The notes beneath the pieces are model-generated. The model saw only the letters and a program-made list of their open reading frames with translations. It was not told the origin of the DNA and did not search any database. A stretch of 64,000 bases of DNA, from assembly GCA_003021175.1 (NCBI GenBank), contig PXQV01000006.1, forward strand, positions 1-64,000, written 5' to 3'. Of this stretch, positions 1 to 8,655 are shown in pieces. The position numbers and the translations under genes were made by a program. The stretch comes from Halobacteriales archaeon QH_7_66_36 (GTDB taxonomy: Archaea > Halobacteriota > Halobacteria > Halobacteriales > Haloarculaceae). Within the stretch, counting starts at the first letter, position 1. The number at the start of each line of letters is the position of its first letter.

Positions 1-222
1 CCCGCTCACTCCGTTCGCTGCGGTGTCCTCGCGCGGTTGCACCGCGCGAGGGGGCCGAGGCCACGTCGTCGCCTCGTGGCTTGCGTCGTCGGGGCCGGAT
101 CGAGCGCCCACCGGGAGAGCTTCGCTCTCCCGAGCAATCGGCGGCGGAGCCGCCGATAACGGCCCCTTTCAGTCCCGCCCGCCCCGGTTGCGTAGTCGAG
201 CGACACGCATGTATCTGAACAT
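1..222 (+). repeat. Dispersed hairpin-array element, copy A (cut by window start)
   Basis: Non-coding copy of the repeat family also seen at 3621, 26764, 35653 and 36337. It contains three perfect triloop hairpins: an 11-bp stem at 27-51 (loop TGC), a 9-bp stem at 112-132 (loop TTC) and a 7-bp stem at 139-155 (loop GGA). These are followed by the conserved end block starting CCCCTTTCAGTCCCGCCC near 163 and ending with ATCTGAACA near 220. It lies against the 3' end of the asparaginase gene. Confidence 0.8.
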
Positions 223-237
223 CGGCGAATCACGTGG

Positions 238-1131
238 TTACTCCTCGGCGACGCTCGTCTGCATCGCGTCGCTGTTGAACGCCTCACCGGTCGACCCGTC
301 GTTACCCATGACGATGACGCCGGCCGTCGAGCCGGTGGTGTCGGCGAACTCCTCGATGGCGAGGTCGGCGGCGTCGGTCGCGTCCCGGCCCGCTTCGAGA
401 TGGTCGACCGCTCGTCGGGCGAGCGTGACCCGGGCGATGTCCTCGCCGGCACCCGTCGCGCTCGCGCCGCCGGCCCGCGTCGCGTAGAAGCCGGAGCCGA
501 TCTGCGGCACGTCGCCGACGCGCCCGGCGAGCGCGAGCCATCGCCCGCCGGTCGAGGTGGCGGCCGCGATCCGGTCACCGTCGCGGGCGACTGCCCCCAC
601 CGTGTCGTGCGACCGGGGCGTGTCGTCTGCCGACTCCTCGGTGTCCTCGCCGAACCGCTCCGTGATCCAGTCGAGTTGGGCTCGCTTCTCGTCGACCGGC
701 GGGTAGTCGTCGAGGTCGGCCCACTCCTCCTCGCGCCGCTCGGTCGTGAGGTCGACGCCCGTCGCGATGTCGAACGCGTCGGCGAGATCGACCGCGTGGA
801 CGCCGGAGACGAGCACGTGCGGCGTCTCCTCCTTCACGACGCGTGCCACGTCGAGAGCGCGTTCGACGCCCGGCATCGACGCGGCGGCACCGGCGGCGCG
901 GTCGTCGGTCATCAGCCCGGCGTCCGTGCGGGCGATCCCGTCCGACTGGAGCGCGCTGCCGGTGCCGGCGTTGAACCGCGGACTGGCTTCGAGCACGCGG
1001 ACGGCCGCACACACCGCGTCGGTCACGGTGTCGGCCTCGGTGCCCGTCGCGGCCGCCTCGTCGAGTACCGTCTGTCGCTCCGGCGGCTCCTCGGGCGGGC
1101 CGCCCGCGCCGCCGTGGACAATCAGTTTCAC
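238..1131 (-). CDS. Plant-type L-asparaginase / isoaspartyl peptidase
   Basis: Cytoplasmic Ntn-hydrolase that cleaves L-asparagine and/or beta-aspartyl peptides after self-processing into two chains. The 297-residue product starts with the family N-terminus KLIVHGGAGG and has NAGTGS at 54-59. The autoprocessing motif is HDTVGAVA with the nucleophile Thr177, followed by a glycine-rich substrate loop GRVGDVPQIGSG at about 203-214. The GTG at 1131 is chosen because the family starts exactly there; no ATG is in frame nearby. A long in-frame extension upstream is an artefact of GC-rich DNA. An acidic segment between 130 and 175 is typical of the autoprocessing loop. Asparaginase versus isoaspartyl peptidase specificity cannot be read from sequence. 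Confidence 0.9.
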   Translation of the reverse strand: MKLIVHGGAGGPPEEPPERQTVLDEAAATGTEADTVTDAVCAAVRVLEASPRFNAGTGSALQSDGIARTDAGLMTDDRAAGAAASMPGVERALDVARVVKEETPHVLVSGVHAVDLADAFDIATGVDLTTERREEEWADLDDYPPVDEKRAQLDWITERFGEDTEESADDTPRSHDTVGAVARDGDRIAAATSTGGRWLALAGRVGDVPQIGSGFYATRAGGASATGAGEDIARVTLARRAVDHLEAGRDATDAADLAIEEFADTTGSTAGVIVMGNDGSTGEAFNSDAMQTSVAEE

Positions 1132-1290
1132 GTCGGCATCTACCGCCGTCGGATGTAAAAGCCGTCGTCCACCGGCCGGGCGTGTGACCCGTCTGACGCG
1201 ACACTGTCCGCGAGTCGACCGACAGCACGTATTTGGCCCGGACGGCGCGGTGATGAACGGATTTATCGGCGGACCGGCCGACACCCCGGT

Positions 1291-1770
1291 ATGGAAGTCA
1301 AGTCGCGCCACCACCTCCGCGGCGACGAGATCGACGAGATCGTCGCGGCTATCGAGGACGGACTCGGCGTCACGGTCGAGGGTGACACCTTCGAGGACGT
1401 CGAGCTCGCCGACTCGGACCGACGGATCGTCCTCGTGGACGGAGAGCCGTACGTCGCCTTCTTCGATGACGAACCGTTCCTCACCGTCAACGGCGCACAG
1501 GCATTCATCCCGGAGCGAAACGTCGTCACGGTCGACGCGGGTGCCATCTCGTTCGTCTCCGATGGGGCCGACGTGATGCGGCCCGGCATCGTCGAGGCGG
1601 ACGCGAGTATCGCGGAGGGTGACCTCGTCGCGGTCGCCGAGGAGACGCACGGGACGGTGCTCGCCGTCGGTCGCGCGCTGGTCGGCGGCGACGCGATGGC
1701 CGGCGACGGCGGGAAGGTCGTCGAGTCGCTCCACCACGTCGGCGACGACTTGTTCGAGTTCTCCGTGTAG
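1291..1770 (+). CDS. PUA-domain RNA-binding protein
   Basis: A 159-residue protein of the archaeal PUA family related to the eukaryotic MCT-1/Tma20 group. The N-terminal half (1-75) is the pre-PUA region. The C-terminal half has the PUA core, with the stretch FVSDGADVMRPGIVEAD and the later GDLVAVAEE and GTVLAVGRAL strands. It is expected to bind structured RNA, probably in translation or ribosome-related steps. It is monocistronic and convergent with the YgfZ-like gene, 11 nt away. Function is by family only. Confidence 0.85.
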   Translation: MEVKSRHHLRGDEIDEIVAAIEDGLGVTVEGDTFEDVELADSDRRIVLVDGEPYVAFFDDEPFLTVNGAQAFIPERNVVTVDAGAISFVSDGADVMRPGIVEADASIAEGDLVAVAEETHGTVLAVGRALVGGDAMAGDGGKVVESLHHVGDDLFEFSV

Positions 1771-1781
1771 CCGTCGACCGG

Positions 1782-2867
1782 TCAGTACGTCGGCAGGCGG
1801 GCGGAGTGGGCGGAGCCGTCGACGAACGGGAGCGACGGCCGGTCGGCCGCGACCTCCTCGCCGTCGACGCGGACCCTCACGGCGTCGAGGTCGGCGTCGT
1901 ACCGCACCAAGGCGAGCGCGAGCGGCTCCGAGCGGACGGGCGACTCGACGGCGCGCGTCACCTCGCCGACGTGGCTGTCGCCGCTGAACACGGCCGCTCC
2001 CGACCCCGGGAGGGCGTCGGGCGCGAGACCGACCAGCCGGCGGGAAGGACGGCCCTGATTCTCTATCTTCGAGACGACCTCTTGGCCGACGTAACACCCC
2101 TTCGAGAAGTCGAGCGCGTTCCGCAGGCCGAGCACGTTCGGCACCGTCCCGTCGAGTTCCGTCTCGAACAGGGGCGTGCCGGCTTCGAGCGTGAGCGCCT
2201 CCCACGCCTGATGACCGAAGGGAACTGCGTTGTTCCCCCGCGTGAGGAGCGTGTCGAACACTTCCTCGCCGTCCGTCGCCGCACAGACCACCTCGTACCC
2301 CTCCTCGCCGGTGAGGTCGTCGTTGCGGATCACGGTCACGCCCGCGTCGCCCATCGACCCGCGGACGAACGAGAGCCGTTCGTCGGGAGAGCCGACGCCG
2401 CCGTGGAGCACGCTCGCTATCTTCTCGGTCGCGGTCGGGCCGTGGACGCCGAACACGCTCAACTCGTCGGTTATCTCGCGGATCTCCACGTCCTGAATGA
2501 ACGTCTTCTCGCGCCACTCGTCGGCCAGCGGCGCGGCCCGGCCCGGCGGGACGAAACAGAGGAGCCGTTCGTCGGCGTTGTACACGTACAGGTCGGTCTC
2601 GATGCCGCCCTGCGGGCCGAGCAGGAGCGCGTAGACGCCGTGGCCGTCCGTGGCCGGAACGGCGTTCGAGACGGCGTTGTCGACGAAGTCGACCCGGTCG
2701 TCGCCGGTCACCTCGACGATGCCGTAGCCGGCTTCGATGACGCCGACGCCGTTGCGCACCGCTCGGTGAGTCCGCTCCGGCCGACCGTAGTGCTCGACGA
2801 CGCGGCGACCCCCCTGCTCGCGAAACTGTGCGCTGTGCGCCTCGTGCGCGTTCGTGACGGTAGTCAT
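1782..2867 (-). CDS. ygfZ: YgfZ/GcvT family folate-binding protein
   Basis: A 361-residue tetrahydrofolate-binding protein of the YgfZ/Iba57 family, which supports maturation or repair of certain Fe-S enzymes. The diagnostic motif KGCYVGQE is intact in the C-terminal half and separates it from true glycine-cleavage T protein. The aminomethyltransferase-like fold precedes it, and a C-terminal barrel domain follows. The ATG at 2867 (MTTVTNAHEAH) fits the family start; the ORF extends a further 16 codons but lacks conservation features. No glycine cleavage genes are nearby, which agrees with a YgfZ-type role. Confidence 0.88.
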   Translation of the reverse strand: MTTVTNAHEAHSAQFREQGGRRVVEHYGRPERTHRAVRNGVGVIEAGYGIVEVTGDDRVDFVDNAVSNAVPATDGHGVYALLLGPQGGIETDLYVYNADERLLCFVPPGRAAPLADEWREKTFIQDVEIREITDELSVFGVHGPTATEKIASVLHGGVGSPDERLSFVRGSMGDAGVTVIRNDDLTGEEGYEVVCAATDGEEVFDTLLTRGNNAVPFGHQAWEALTLEAGTPLFETELDGTVPNVLGLRNALDFSKGCYVGQEVVSKIENQGRPSRRLVGLAPDALPGSGAAVFSGDSHVGEVTRAVESPVRSEPLALALVRYDADLDAVRVRVDGEEVAADRPSLPFVDGSAHSARLPTY

Positions 2868-2969
2868 TGTCGGGCGGACGCGGCCCGGCGGGAAAAACGG
2901 CTCGCGTTCGCGCACTGCGGCTACCGGCGACGCGGCGAGCGTGCGACCGTCGTGGTCCGTCGCCGCGAG

Positions 2970-3173
2970 TCACGCCCGACGGACGTCTATCTCGTGTTCC
3001 CGAACCGCCCCACAGCTCGGACACTCGTGGTAGTAGTGGACCTGCCGGCCGTCCGTTTCGCCGGACCAGCCGGTCCGCTCGTCGACGTGTCCACACGCCG
3101 GGCAGGCCGGCTCCGCCTCGTCGTAGTACTCCTTGAGCCGTCGGAGCGGCGACTTGGCACCCTCGACTGCCAT
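2970..3173 (-). CDS. Small zinc-finger protein (HVO_0649 type)
   Basis: A 67-residue protein with two CxxC knuckles, CPACG near residue 22 and CPSCG near residue 51, forming a single zinc ribbon. It starts MAVEGAKSPLRRLKEYYDE. Such short one-domain zinc proteins are common in haloarchaea; their molecular role is mostly unknown, with RNA, DNA or protein binding all possible. It is separated from the YgfZ-like gene by about 100 nt. Confidence 0.8.
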   Translation of the reverse strand: MAVEGAKSPLRRLKEYYDEAEPACPACGHVDERTGWSGETDGRQVHYYHECPSCGAVREHEIDVRRA

Positions 3174-3230
3174 AGTTGTTAACAGTTGTTTACGATAGAT
3201 ACTAAATCCGTCGCCGCGCCGAACGAGTCG

Positions 3231-3524
3231 TCAGAACGGCAGCCGCTCGCGGACGGCGTCGACGAGCGACGGCTCGTCGTGGTCCTCGGCAACCGGGATG
3301 ACCTGCTCGTCGGGGAACAGGCGGGTCGTGTCGTCCATCTCCTCGACGCGGACGAGCCCCGCCTCCGTCAGTTCGCCGAGCGCGTCCTCGATCTGGCCGA
3401 TGGGCACGTCGACGCTCGACCGGAGCTCCAAGACGGTGAGTCCTTCCTCCTGCTGGTCCACGAGGGCGTCGAGGATCGCAACCTGCGCGTCCGCCCGGTC
3501 ACGGTACTCCCGCTTCGCCTGCAT
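3231..3524 (-). CDS. Winged-helix protein, DUF6432-like
   Basis: A 97-residue protein reading as one winged helix-turn-helix: helices at about 13-22, 30-40 (TVLELRSSVDVPIGQIEDAL) and a wing at 55-72. The C-terminal tail is acidic. It is likely a small DNA-binding regulator or a nucleic-acid-processing factor. No ligand domain is present and targets are unknown. Confidence 0.7.
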   Translation of the reverse strand: MQAKREYRDRADAQVAILDALVDQQEEGLTVLELRSSVDVPIGQIEDALGELTEAGLVRVEEMDDTTRLFPDEQVIPVAEDHDEPSLVDAVRERLPF

Positions 3525-3620
3525 ACGCCTCCGTACAACTGGACCGGGTATTAATCGTTGGTAGGTCGAACCATGTGTTCAGTCAAGAGTGAGTCCGGAG
3601 ATGAGGAGACCAACGAGGTG

Positions 3621-3697
3621 TAGAAAGCGCCCGGCCCCTTTCAGTCCCGCCCACCGTGGTTGCGCAGTCGAGCGACGACTCGCATATCTCAACACTA
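3621..3697 (+). repeat. Dispersed hairpin-array element, copy C (minimal, hairpins lost)
   Basis: A 77-nt copy that keeps both termini of the family but none of the internal hairpins. The left-end remnant GAAAGCGCCCGG is joined directly to the right-end block CCCCTTTCAGTCCCGCCC, followed by GGTTGCGCAGTCGAGCGACG and the ATCTCAACACT terminus. It lies in the 264-nt gap between the winged-helix gene and the TrmB gene, where nothing else is recognised. Confidence 0.75.
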
Positions 3698-3788
3698 TCG
3701 TCGAACCGGGGCGTACGCGCTCGTTGTAGCGACTCCGGGGCGCGCGGCGTTTCCGGAGGCTTATACGCCAGCCGTCGCTGGCGACCGT

Positions 3789-4622
3789 ATGGACGACGCG
3801 GGGCTGTTCGACACGCTCGACCTGACGGAGTACGAGGCGACGGCGCTCGCGGCGCTGCTCCGGCTCGGGCGGACGACCGCACCCGACCTCGCCGAGGCGA
3901 CCGGGATCCCGAAGGCGCGCATCTACGACGTGCTCGGCTCGCTGTCCGACGCCGGCTATCTGAAGGTGATCCCCGGCCGCCCCAAGGAGTATCAGCCCCA
4001 CGACCCGGAGACGGTGTTAGAGCGAGCCCGCGAGAATAAGCGCCAAGAGCTGGAGACATTCGAGCGCGAACTCGACGACGCGCGCGACTCGTTTCTCGCG
4101 ACGTTCGAATCGGCCTTCGAGGAGCAGGAAGAGGTGCGCCCCGCCGAGGAGCTGTTTCACGTCGTCGACGTGGGCGACCCCTCGGAGTCGGAGACGCGGC
4201 GGCTCTACCACGAGGCCGACCGCGCTGCGTACGTGCTCACCAAGAGCTTCGAGTATCTCGACGCGGTGTCCCCCTCGCTGGCGGCGGCGCTCGACCGCGG
4301 CGTGGCCGTCCGCGCGCTGTTCTATCATCCTGACTTGCTCGACGAGGGCGAACGCCGGATACAGGAGTCGGTCACCGAGCGGCTCCGCGGGGAGTTTCCG
4401 GCCGTCGAGTTCCGGTTCTCGACCGGCGAGCTGCCGTGGCGCGGCACGTTCGTCGACCCGAGCACGACGTACGACGACGGCGAAGCCATCTTCCTCGTCG
4501 AGGAGCCGGAGGTGCCGGACCACATGCGACAGGCCGCGCTCACCGCCAACGGCTCCTTCGTCGCCGGCTTCAAGCGCTACTTCGAACTCGTCTGGGACCA
4601 CGAGAGCGTGGCGACGAGCTGA
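3789..4622 (+). CDS. TrmB family transcriptional regulator
   Basis: A 277-residue sugar-type regulator. The N-terminal TrmB winged helix spans 1-70, with LTEYEATALAALLRLG and GIPKARIYDVLGSL as recognition region. A coiled-coil linker follows (80-115), then a C-terminal domain of about 150 residues resembling the PLD-like effector/dimerisation domain of haloarchaeal TrmB proteins. The ATG at 3789 is preferred over an upstream in-frame start at 3660 because the family begins right before the first helix. The regulated genes are not evident; the next gene is convergent. Confidence 0.85.
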   Translation: MDDAGLFDTLDLTEYEATALAALLRLGRTTAPDLAEATGIPKARIYDVLGSLSDAGYLKVIPGRPKEYQPHDPETVLERARENKRQELETFERELDDARDSFLATFESAFEEQEEVRPAEELFHVVDVGDPSESETRRLYHEADRAAYVLTKSFEYLDAVSPSLAAALDRGVAVRALFYHPDLLDEGERRIQESVTERLRGEFPAVEFRFSTGELPWRGTFVDPSTTYDDGEAIFLVEEPEVPDHMRQAALTANGSFVAGFKRYFELVWDHESVATS

Positions 4623-4623
4623 G

Positions 4624-5559
4624 TCACCGCCACTTCACGATGCCGTAGAGATAGCCCAGCCCGACGGCCGCGGTCAACAGCAGGAGAAAGCCCAACTGCG
4701 CAGCGTCGGCCGGATTCGGGTCGGACGCCAGCCCGCGCAGTCGCTCGGGGACGAACCGGCCGAACAGCCGACCGAGGAACGCCCGCTCCTCGCCGGTGGA
4801 AGCCGGGACGAACCGCTCCATCCCGCGCTTGGAGACGCCCTGCATGAACGCCCGCTTCAGGAGCCAGCCCGGCCGCGTGCGGTACTCGTAGATCTTGTGT
4901 TCGACGACGGCATCGGGCACGTACCAGACGCCCTCGCCGTACGTCTCGCGGAACCGCGCGCACAGCTCCGTCTCGCCGCCCTGTAGCTGTTTGTCCCCCT
5001 TGCGGCCGCCGACGTTCGGTTCGAAGCCGCCGAGGTCGGCGAACGCCTCGGCCGCGAAGGCGATGTTCGACCCCATCCCGTTCCGGACCTCGCCCTCCCG
5101 GCTCGGGTCGCCGTCCGGTCCGAACCCGCGGTGAGTGGCACCGATGAGGAAGTAGAACTCCGCAGGGAGAAACGCTGGTTCGCCGGCGACCCAGCGCGGC
5201 TCCATCCGGCCGGCGACGGCGCGGCGGTCCCGGCTCTCGTGAGCGGCGACCAGTCGGCCGAGCCACTCCGGGTCTGCTACGGCGTCGTCGTCGATGAACG
5301 CCACGAGGTCACCCGTTGCGGCGCGCGCCCCGGTGTTGCGCGCGACGAGCAGGCCACGGTTCTCGTCGAGCGCCTCGATCTGCACGTCGTCGTGGTCGCC
5401 GTAGTCGCGTTCCATCCGCCGGCGAACCGTCTCGGAGCCGTCGGAGACGAGCACCAGTTCCGCGTCGTCGTAGCTGCCGGCGAGGACGGAGTCGACGGCC
5501 TCTGCCAGCGCGTCGTACCGCGCCGGCTCGTGAGTGCAGACGACGACGGACACGTGCAT
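4624..5559 (-). CDS. Family 2 glycosyltransferase, AglG/AglE-like
   Basis: A 311-residue membrane-associated GT-A glycosyltransferase. It has the opening strand MHVSVVVCTHEP, a metal-binding DDD in FIDDDAVADPEW, an acceptor-side GETELCARF region, and one C-terminal membrane span (LGFLLLLTAAVGLGYLYG). Haloarchaeal Agl enzymes of this shape add sugars to dolichyl-phosphate carriers on the cytoplasmic face. It is divergent from aglB with 158 nt between starts, so a role in building the glycan that AglB transfers is likely. The exact sugar is unknown. The ATG at 5559 is chosen because the upstream extension lacks any domain. Confidence 0.8.
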   Translation of the reverse strand: MHVSVVVCTHEPARYDALAEAVDSVLAGSYDDAELVLVSDGSETVRRRMERDYGDHDDVQIEALDENRGLLVARNTGARAATGDLVAFIDDDAVADPEWLGRLVAAHESRDRRAVAGRMEPRWVAGEPAFLPAEFYFLIGATHRGFGPDGDPSREGEVRNGMGSNIAFAAEAFADLGGFEPNVGGRKGDKQLQGGETELCARFRETYGEGVWYVPDAVVEHKIYEYRTRPGWLLKRAFMQGVSKRGMERFVPASTGEERAFLGRLFGRFVPERLRGLASDPNPADAAQLGFLLLLTAAVGLGYLYGIVKWR

Positions 5560-5682
5560 GGCGAACCGTCGCGACGCACCGGCGATATGGTTTGTGCTTT
5601 TCCGGTCGTCTGCAGGGTGGCGAGAAGTCGATGCAACGCCCAGAACCCGGCGAAACGAGCCGGGGTCGTCTCGATATATGAG

Positions 5683-5693
5683 AAGGCTTATGC
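5683..5693 (+). promoter_or_regulatory. Probable aglB promoter (TATA box)
   Basis: AAGGCTTATGC centres about 29 nt upstream of the aglB ATG at 5718, the spacing expected for an archaeal TATA box with a leaderless or near-leaderless transcript. Confidence 0.5.
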
Positions 5694-5717
5694 GTGTTTT
5701 GGGGCACCGTCGTAGCA

Positions 5718-8654
5718 ATGAGTAGGCTCTCCCGGCTCGCGGACGGCGAGGCGTCGGTTCTCGACCTGCTCCGCGACTACTATCACGTTCCGCTGCTGGC
5801 GCTCGCGGTGGCGTTCTCGCTGTGGGTCCGGACGCGCGGGTGGCAGAACTTCGTCACGGACGGGCGCGTCCTCTTCTCCGGCAACGACCCGTGGTACCAC
5901 TACCGGACAGTCCAGTACACGGTCCGCAACTGGCCGTTCACGATGCCGTTCGACCCGTGGACCGGCTATCCGACCGGCACCTCCGTCGGCCAGTTCGGCA
6001 CGCTGTTCGACCAGATCATCGCGACGGTCGCGCTCGTGGTCGGTCTCGGAAGTCCGAGCGACCACACCATCGCGATGGTGCATCTGTTCGCGCCGGCCTT
6101 CTTCGGGGCGTTCGCACTGCTGCCCGCCTACGCGCTCGCCAGCCAAGTGACCGACCGCCTCGGCGGTCTCGTGACGGTGCTGTTCTTATCGCTCACGACG
6201 GGCCAGTTCCTCACGCGGGGCGTCGTCGGCTTCTCCGACCACAACATCGCGGAGGCGTTCTTCTTCGCGGTGACGGCCGCGGCCGTCGTGGCGGCGCTAC
6301 GCGTCGCACTCGACGAGAAGCCGGTGTGGGAACTCGTCGCCGCCGGCGACTACGACGCGCTCCGCCGCCCCGTCGCGTACAGCGCGCTGGCCGGCCTCGC
6401 ACTGACGCTGTATCTCTGGACGTGGCCGCCGGCCGTCTTCTTCATCGGTATCCTCGGCGTGTTCTTCGCTGTCGCCGCCGCCGTGTATCAGGCGCGAGGC
6501 GTCAGCCCGGACCACGTCACGCTGCCGGGCATCGTGGTGGGTCTCGTCGTCGCGGTGCTCACGCTCCTCACCATCGACGTGTTCACCATCGACGCGGTGA
6601 AGCTCTCGCTGCTCCAGCCGCTGCTCGGCGTCGGGCTGGCGGCCGGCTGTGCGTTCCTCGCCGGCTTCGCTCGCCTCTGGGAGCGGGAAGACGTGGACCC
6701 GCGGCTGTATCCGGCTGGCGTGCTGGGCGTCGCTATCGTCGGCCTCGGGCTGTTCGCGCTCGTGTTACCGGAGACCTTCGACTACTTCGTCGGACAGGTG
6801 CTCCGCATCTTCGGCTACGACTCGACGGCCGCGAGCCGGACGGTCGCCGAGGCGAAGCCCGTGCCGCTCGACTCGCTCGCGCCGTTCTTCCAGCAGTCGT
6901 ACGGCTTCGGGCTGTTCACGGCCATCGGCGGCGTGGTCTTCATGCTCTACAAGCTCGTCACCGCCGACGAGCCGCGTGCAGACCGGCTGTTCCTGCTCAC
7001 GCTGACCGTCTTCATGTTCCTCGCGGCGATCACACAGCGCCGGTTCGAGTACTATTTCGCGATTCCGGTCGGCGTGCTGAACGGCTATCTGGCGGCCGTG
7101 GTGTTCGACCTCGTCGGCCTGCGCGAGCGGATCGCGACCCTCGAACGCCCGACCGGCTATCAGGTGATGGCCGTGGTCGCCGTCCTGCTGGTCGTGGTCG
7201 CGCCGATGACCGTCGGCGCACAGACCGCGCCGGCCGTCGCCGAACAGCGGGCGAACCCCGGCGGCGTGGAGCGGTGGACCGGGTCGCTCGACTGGATGGA
7301 AGACAACACGCCCGAGATGGGTGCCTACGGCGACGGCACGCCGAGCGACACGGAGTACTACGGCACGTACGACCGACGAGACGACTTCGAGTACGGCGAC
7401 GGAAGCTACGGAGTCCTCGCGTGGTGGGACTACGGCCACTGGATCACCACGCTCGGGCATCGGGTGCCGAACGCCAACCCGTTCCAGCAGAACGCCAAGT
7501 ACGCCGCGAACGTGTTGCTCGCCCCCAACGAGTCGCGGGCGACCGGCCTGCTGAGCGGCGAGGAGCAGACCCGATACGTGGCCGTCGACTACCCGCTCGG
7601 GATGCCCGGCACGCGGAAGTACAGCGCGCCGACCGCCTTCGAGTCGCAGTACGACGTCGGCCCGCGTGACCTGCAGCGGCCGATCTACAGTCGTGACTCC
7701 GTCAACCAAGCGATCCAGCGCGGCAACTCACGGCTCCTTCGGCAGACGCTCACGCTGAACAAGCCGCGCGCCTACGACAGCCTCCGGGTGCGCCTCTACC
7801 AGTCACACGGGAGTCGGATGTCGCCGACCACGCCGCGCGGACGGGTCGTCGTCTTCGACTGGGACACCGACCTGCGTGGCGTCCCGACGCCGCCCGCCGA
7901 GGGGAACGTCACCAAGACGTTCCGTAACATGTCGGCAGCCCGCGATTACGTCGCGTCCGACGGCACCGCGCAGATCGGGGGCACGCCGAACTTCCCGGCG
8001 AAGACGGTCTCCGCGTTACAGCATTTCCGCCTCGTCCACGCGAGCAACGAGTCGCGGATCAGACGGAGTGACCGGCAGGTGTACGCCGCGGTGAAGACGT
8101 TCGAGCGGGTGCCCGGCGCGACCGCGACGGCCCGCGGGCCGCCGAACACGACCGTCACCGCGAGCGTGCAGATGGTGATGACCGCCCGCGACCGCCAGCG
8201 GCTCGGCATCGCCGGCGGGCGCATCCAGCCCGTCTCGACGGGCCAGCCGCAGACGTTCGTCTACCGCCAGCAGGCGACGACGAACGCCGACGGCGTGGCG
8301 ACGTTCACCCTGCCGTACTCTACGACCGGCTACGAGCAGTACGGCACCGACGAGGGGTACACGAACGTCAGCGTCCGCGCGGCCGGTCCCTACCGGTTCG
8401 CGACCCCGACTCAACAGGAGAATCTGACCACCTACTACTACAACGCGACGGCCGACGTGACCGAGGGACAGGTCGTCGGGGAGAACGAGTCGGCGACGAC
8501 CGTCGAGCTGGAGCGGACGGTGCTCGACGAGCCGGAAGGAAAGAACACCACCGACTCCGACGCCGGATCGGAAGCGTCGCTCCCGAGTCCGGACGACACG
8601 GTGCCCACGACCGACACCCAGACGGGACCGCAGTTCGCCGCTCGGTCGGTCTAG
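5718..8654 (+). CDS. aglB: Dolichyl-phosphooligosaccharide-protein glycosyltransferase AglB
   Basis: A 978-residue oligosaccharyltransferase catalytic subunit (STT3 family) that moves a lipid-linked glycan to Asn in N-x-S/T of exported proteins such as the S-layer glycoprotein. The first half has about 13 membrane spans, with a first external loop holding GNDPWYHYR, the likely metal-binding site. The signature WWDYG is at 569-573 in the soluble domain. The C-terminal domain is surface-exposed and rich in N-x-S/T sites. The ATG at 5718 is chosen from the TATA spacing. It probably forms a transcript with the DUF368 gene, which starts 1 nt after its stop codon. Confidence 0.95.
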   Translation: MSRLSRLADGEASVLDLLRDYYHVPLLALAVAFSLWVRTRGWQNFVTDGRVLFSGNDPWYHYRTVQYTVRNWPFTMPFDPWTGYPTGTSVGQFGTLFDQIIATVALVVGLGSPSDHTIAMVHLFAPAFFGAFALLPAYALASQVTDRLGGLVTVLFLSLTTGQFLTRGVVGFSDHNIAEAFFFAVTAAAVVAALRVALDEKPVWELVAAGDYDALRRPVAYSALAGLALTLYLWTWPPAVFFIGILGVFFAVAAAVYQARGVSPDHVTLPGIVVGLVVAVLTLLTIDVFTIDAVKLSLLQPLLGVGLAAGCAFLAGFARLWEREDVDPRLYPAGVLGVAIVGLGLFALVLPETFDYFVGQVLRIFGYDSTAASRTVAEAKPVPLDSLAPFFQQSYGFGLFTAIGGVVFMLYKLVTADEPRADRLFLLTLTVFMFLAAITQRRFEYYFAIPVGVLNGYLAAVVFDLVGLRERIATLERPTGYQVMAVVAVLLVVVAPMTVGAQTAPAVAEQRANPGGVERWTGSLDWMEDNTPEMGAYGDGTPSDTEYYGTYDRRDDFEYGDGSYGVLAWWDYGHWITTLGHRVPNANPFQQNAKYAANVLLAPNESRATGLLSGEEQTRYVAVDYPLGMPGTRKYSAPTAFESQYDVGPRDLQRPIYSRDSVNQAIQRGNSRLLRQTLTLNKPRAYDSLRVRLYQSHGSRMSPTTPRGRVVVFDWDTDLRGVPTPPAEGNVTKTFRNMSAARDYVASDGTAQIGGTPNFPAKTVSALQHFRLVHASNESRIRRSDRQVYAAVKTFERVPGATATARGPPNTTVTASVQMVMTARDRQRLGIAGGRIQPVSTGQPQTFVYRQQATTNADGVATFTLPYSTTGYEQYGTDEGYTNVSVRAAGPYRFATPTQQENLTTYYYNATADVTEGQVVGENESATTVELERTVLDEPEGKNTTDSDAGSEASLPSPDDTVPTTDTQTGPQFAARSV

Positions 8655-8655
8655 G

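Noticed and set aside
238..3096. A 952-codon open frame on the minus strand.
   Set aside because: Only 238-1131 encodes a recognisable protein; the extension is Arg-rich shadow of the YgfZ-like and PUA genes, common in GC-rich DNA.
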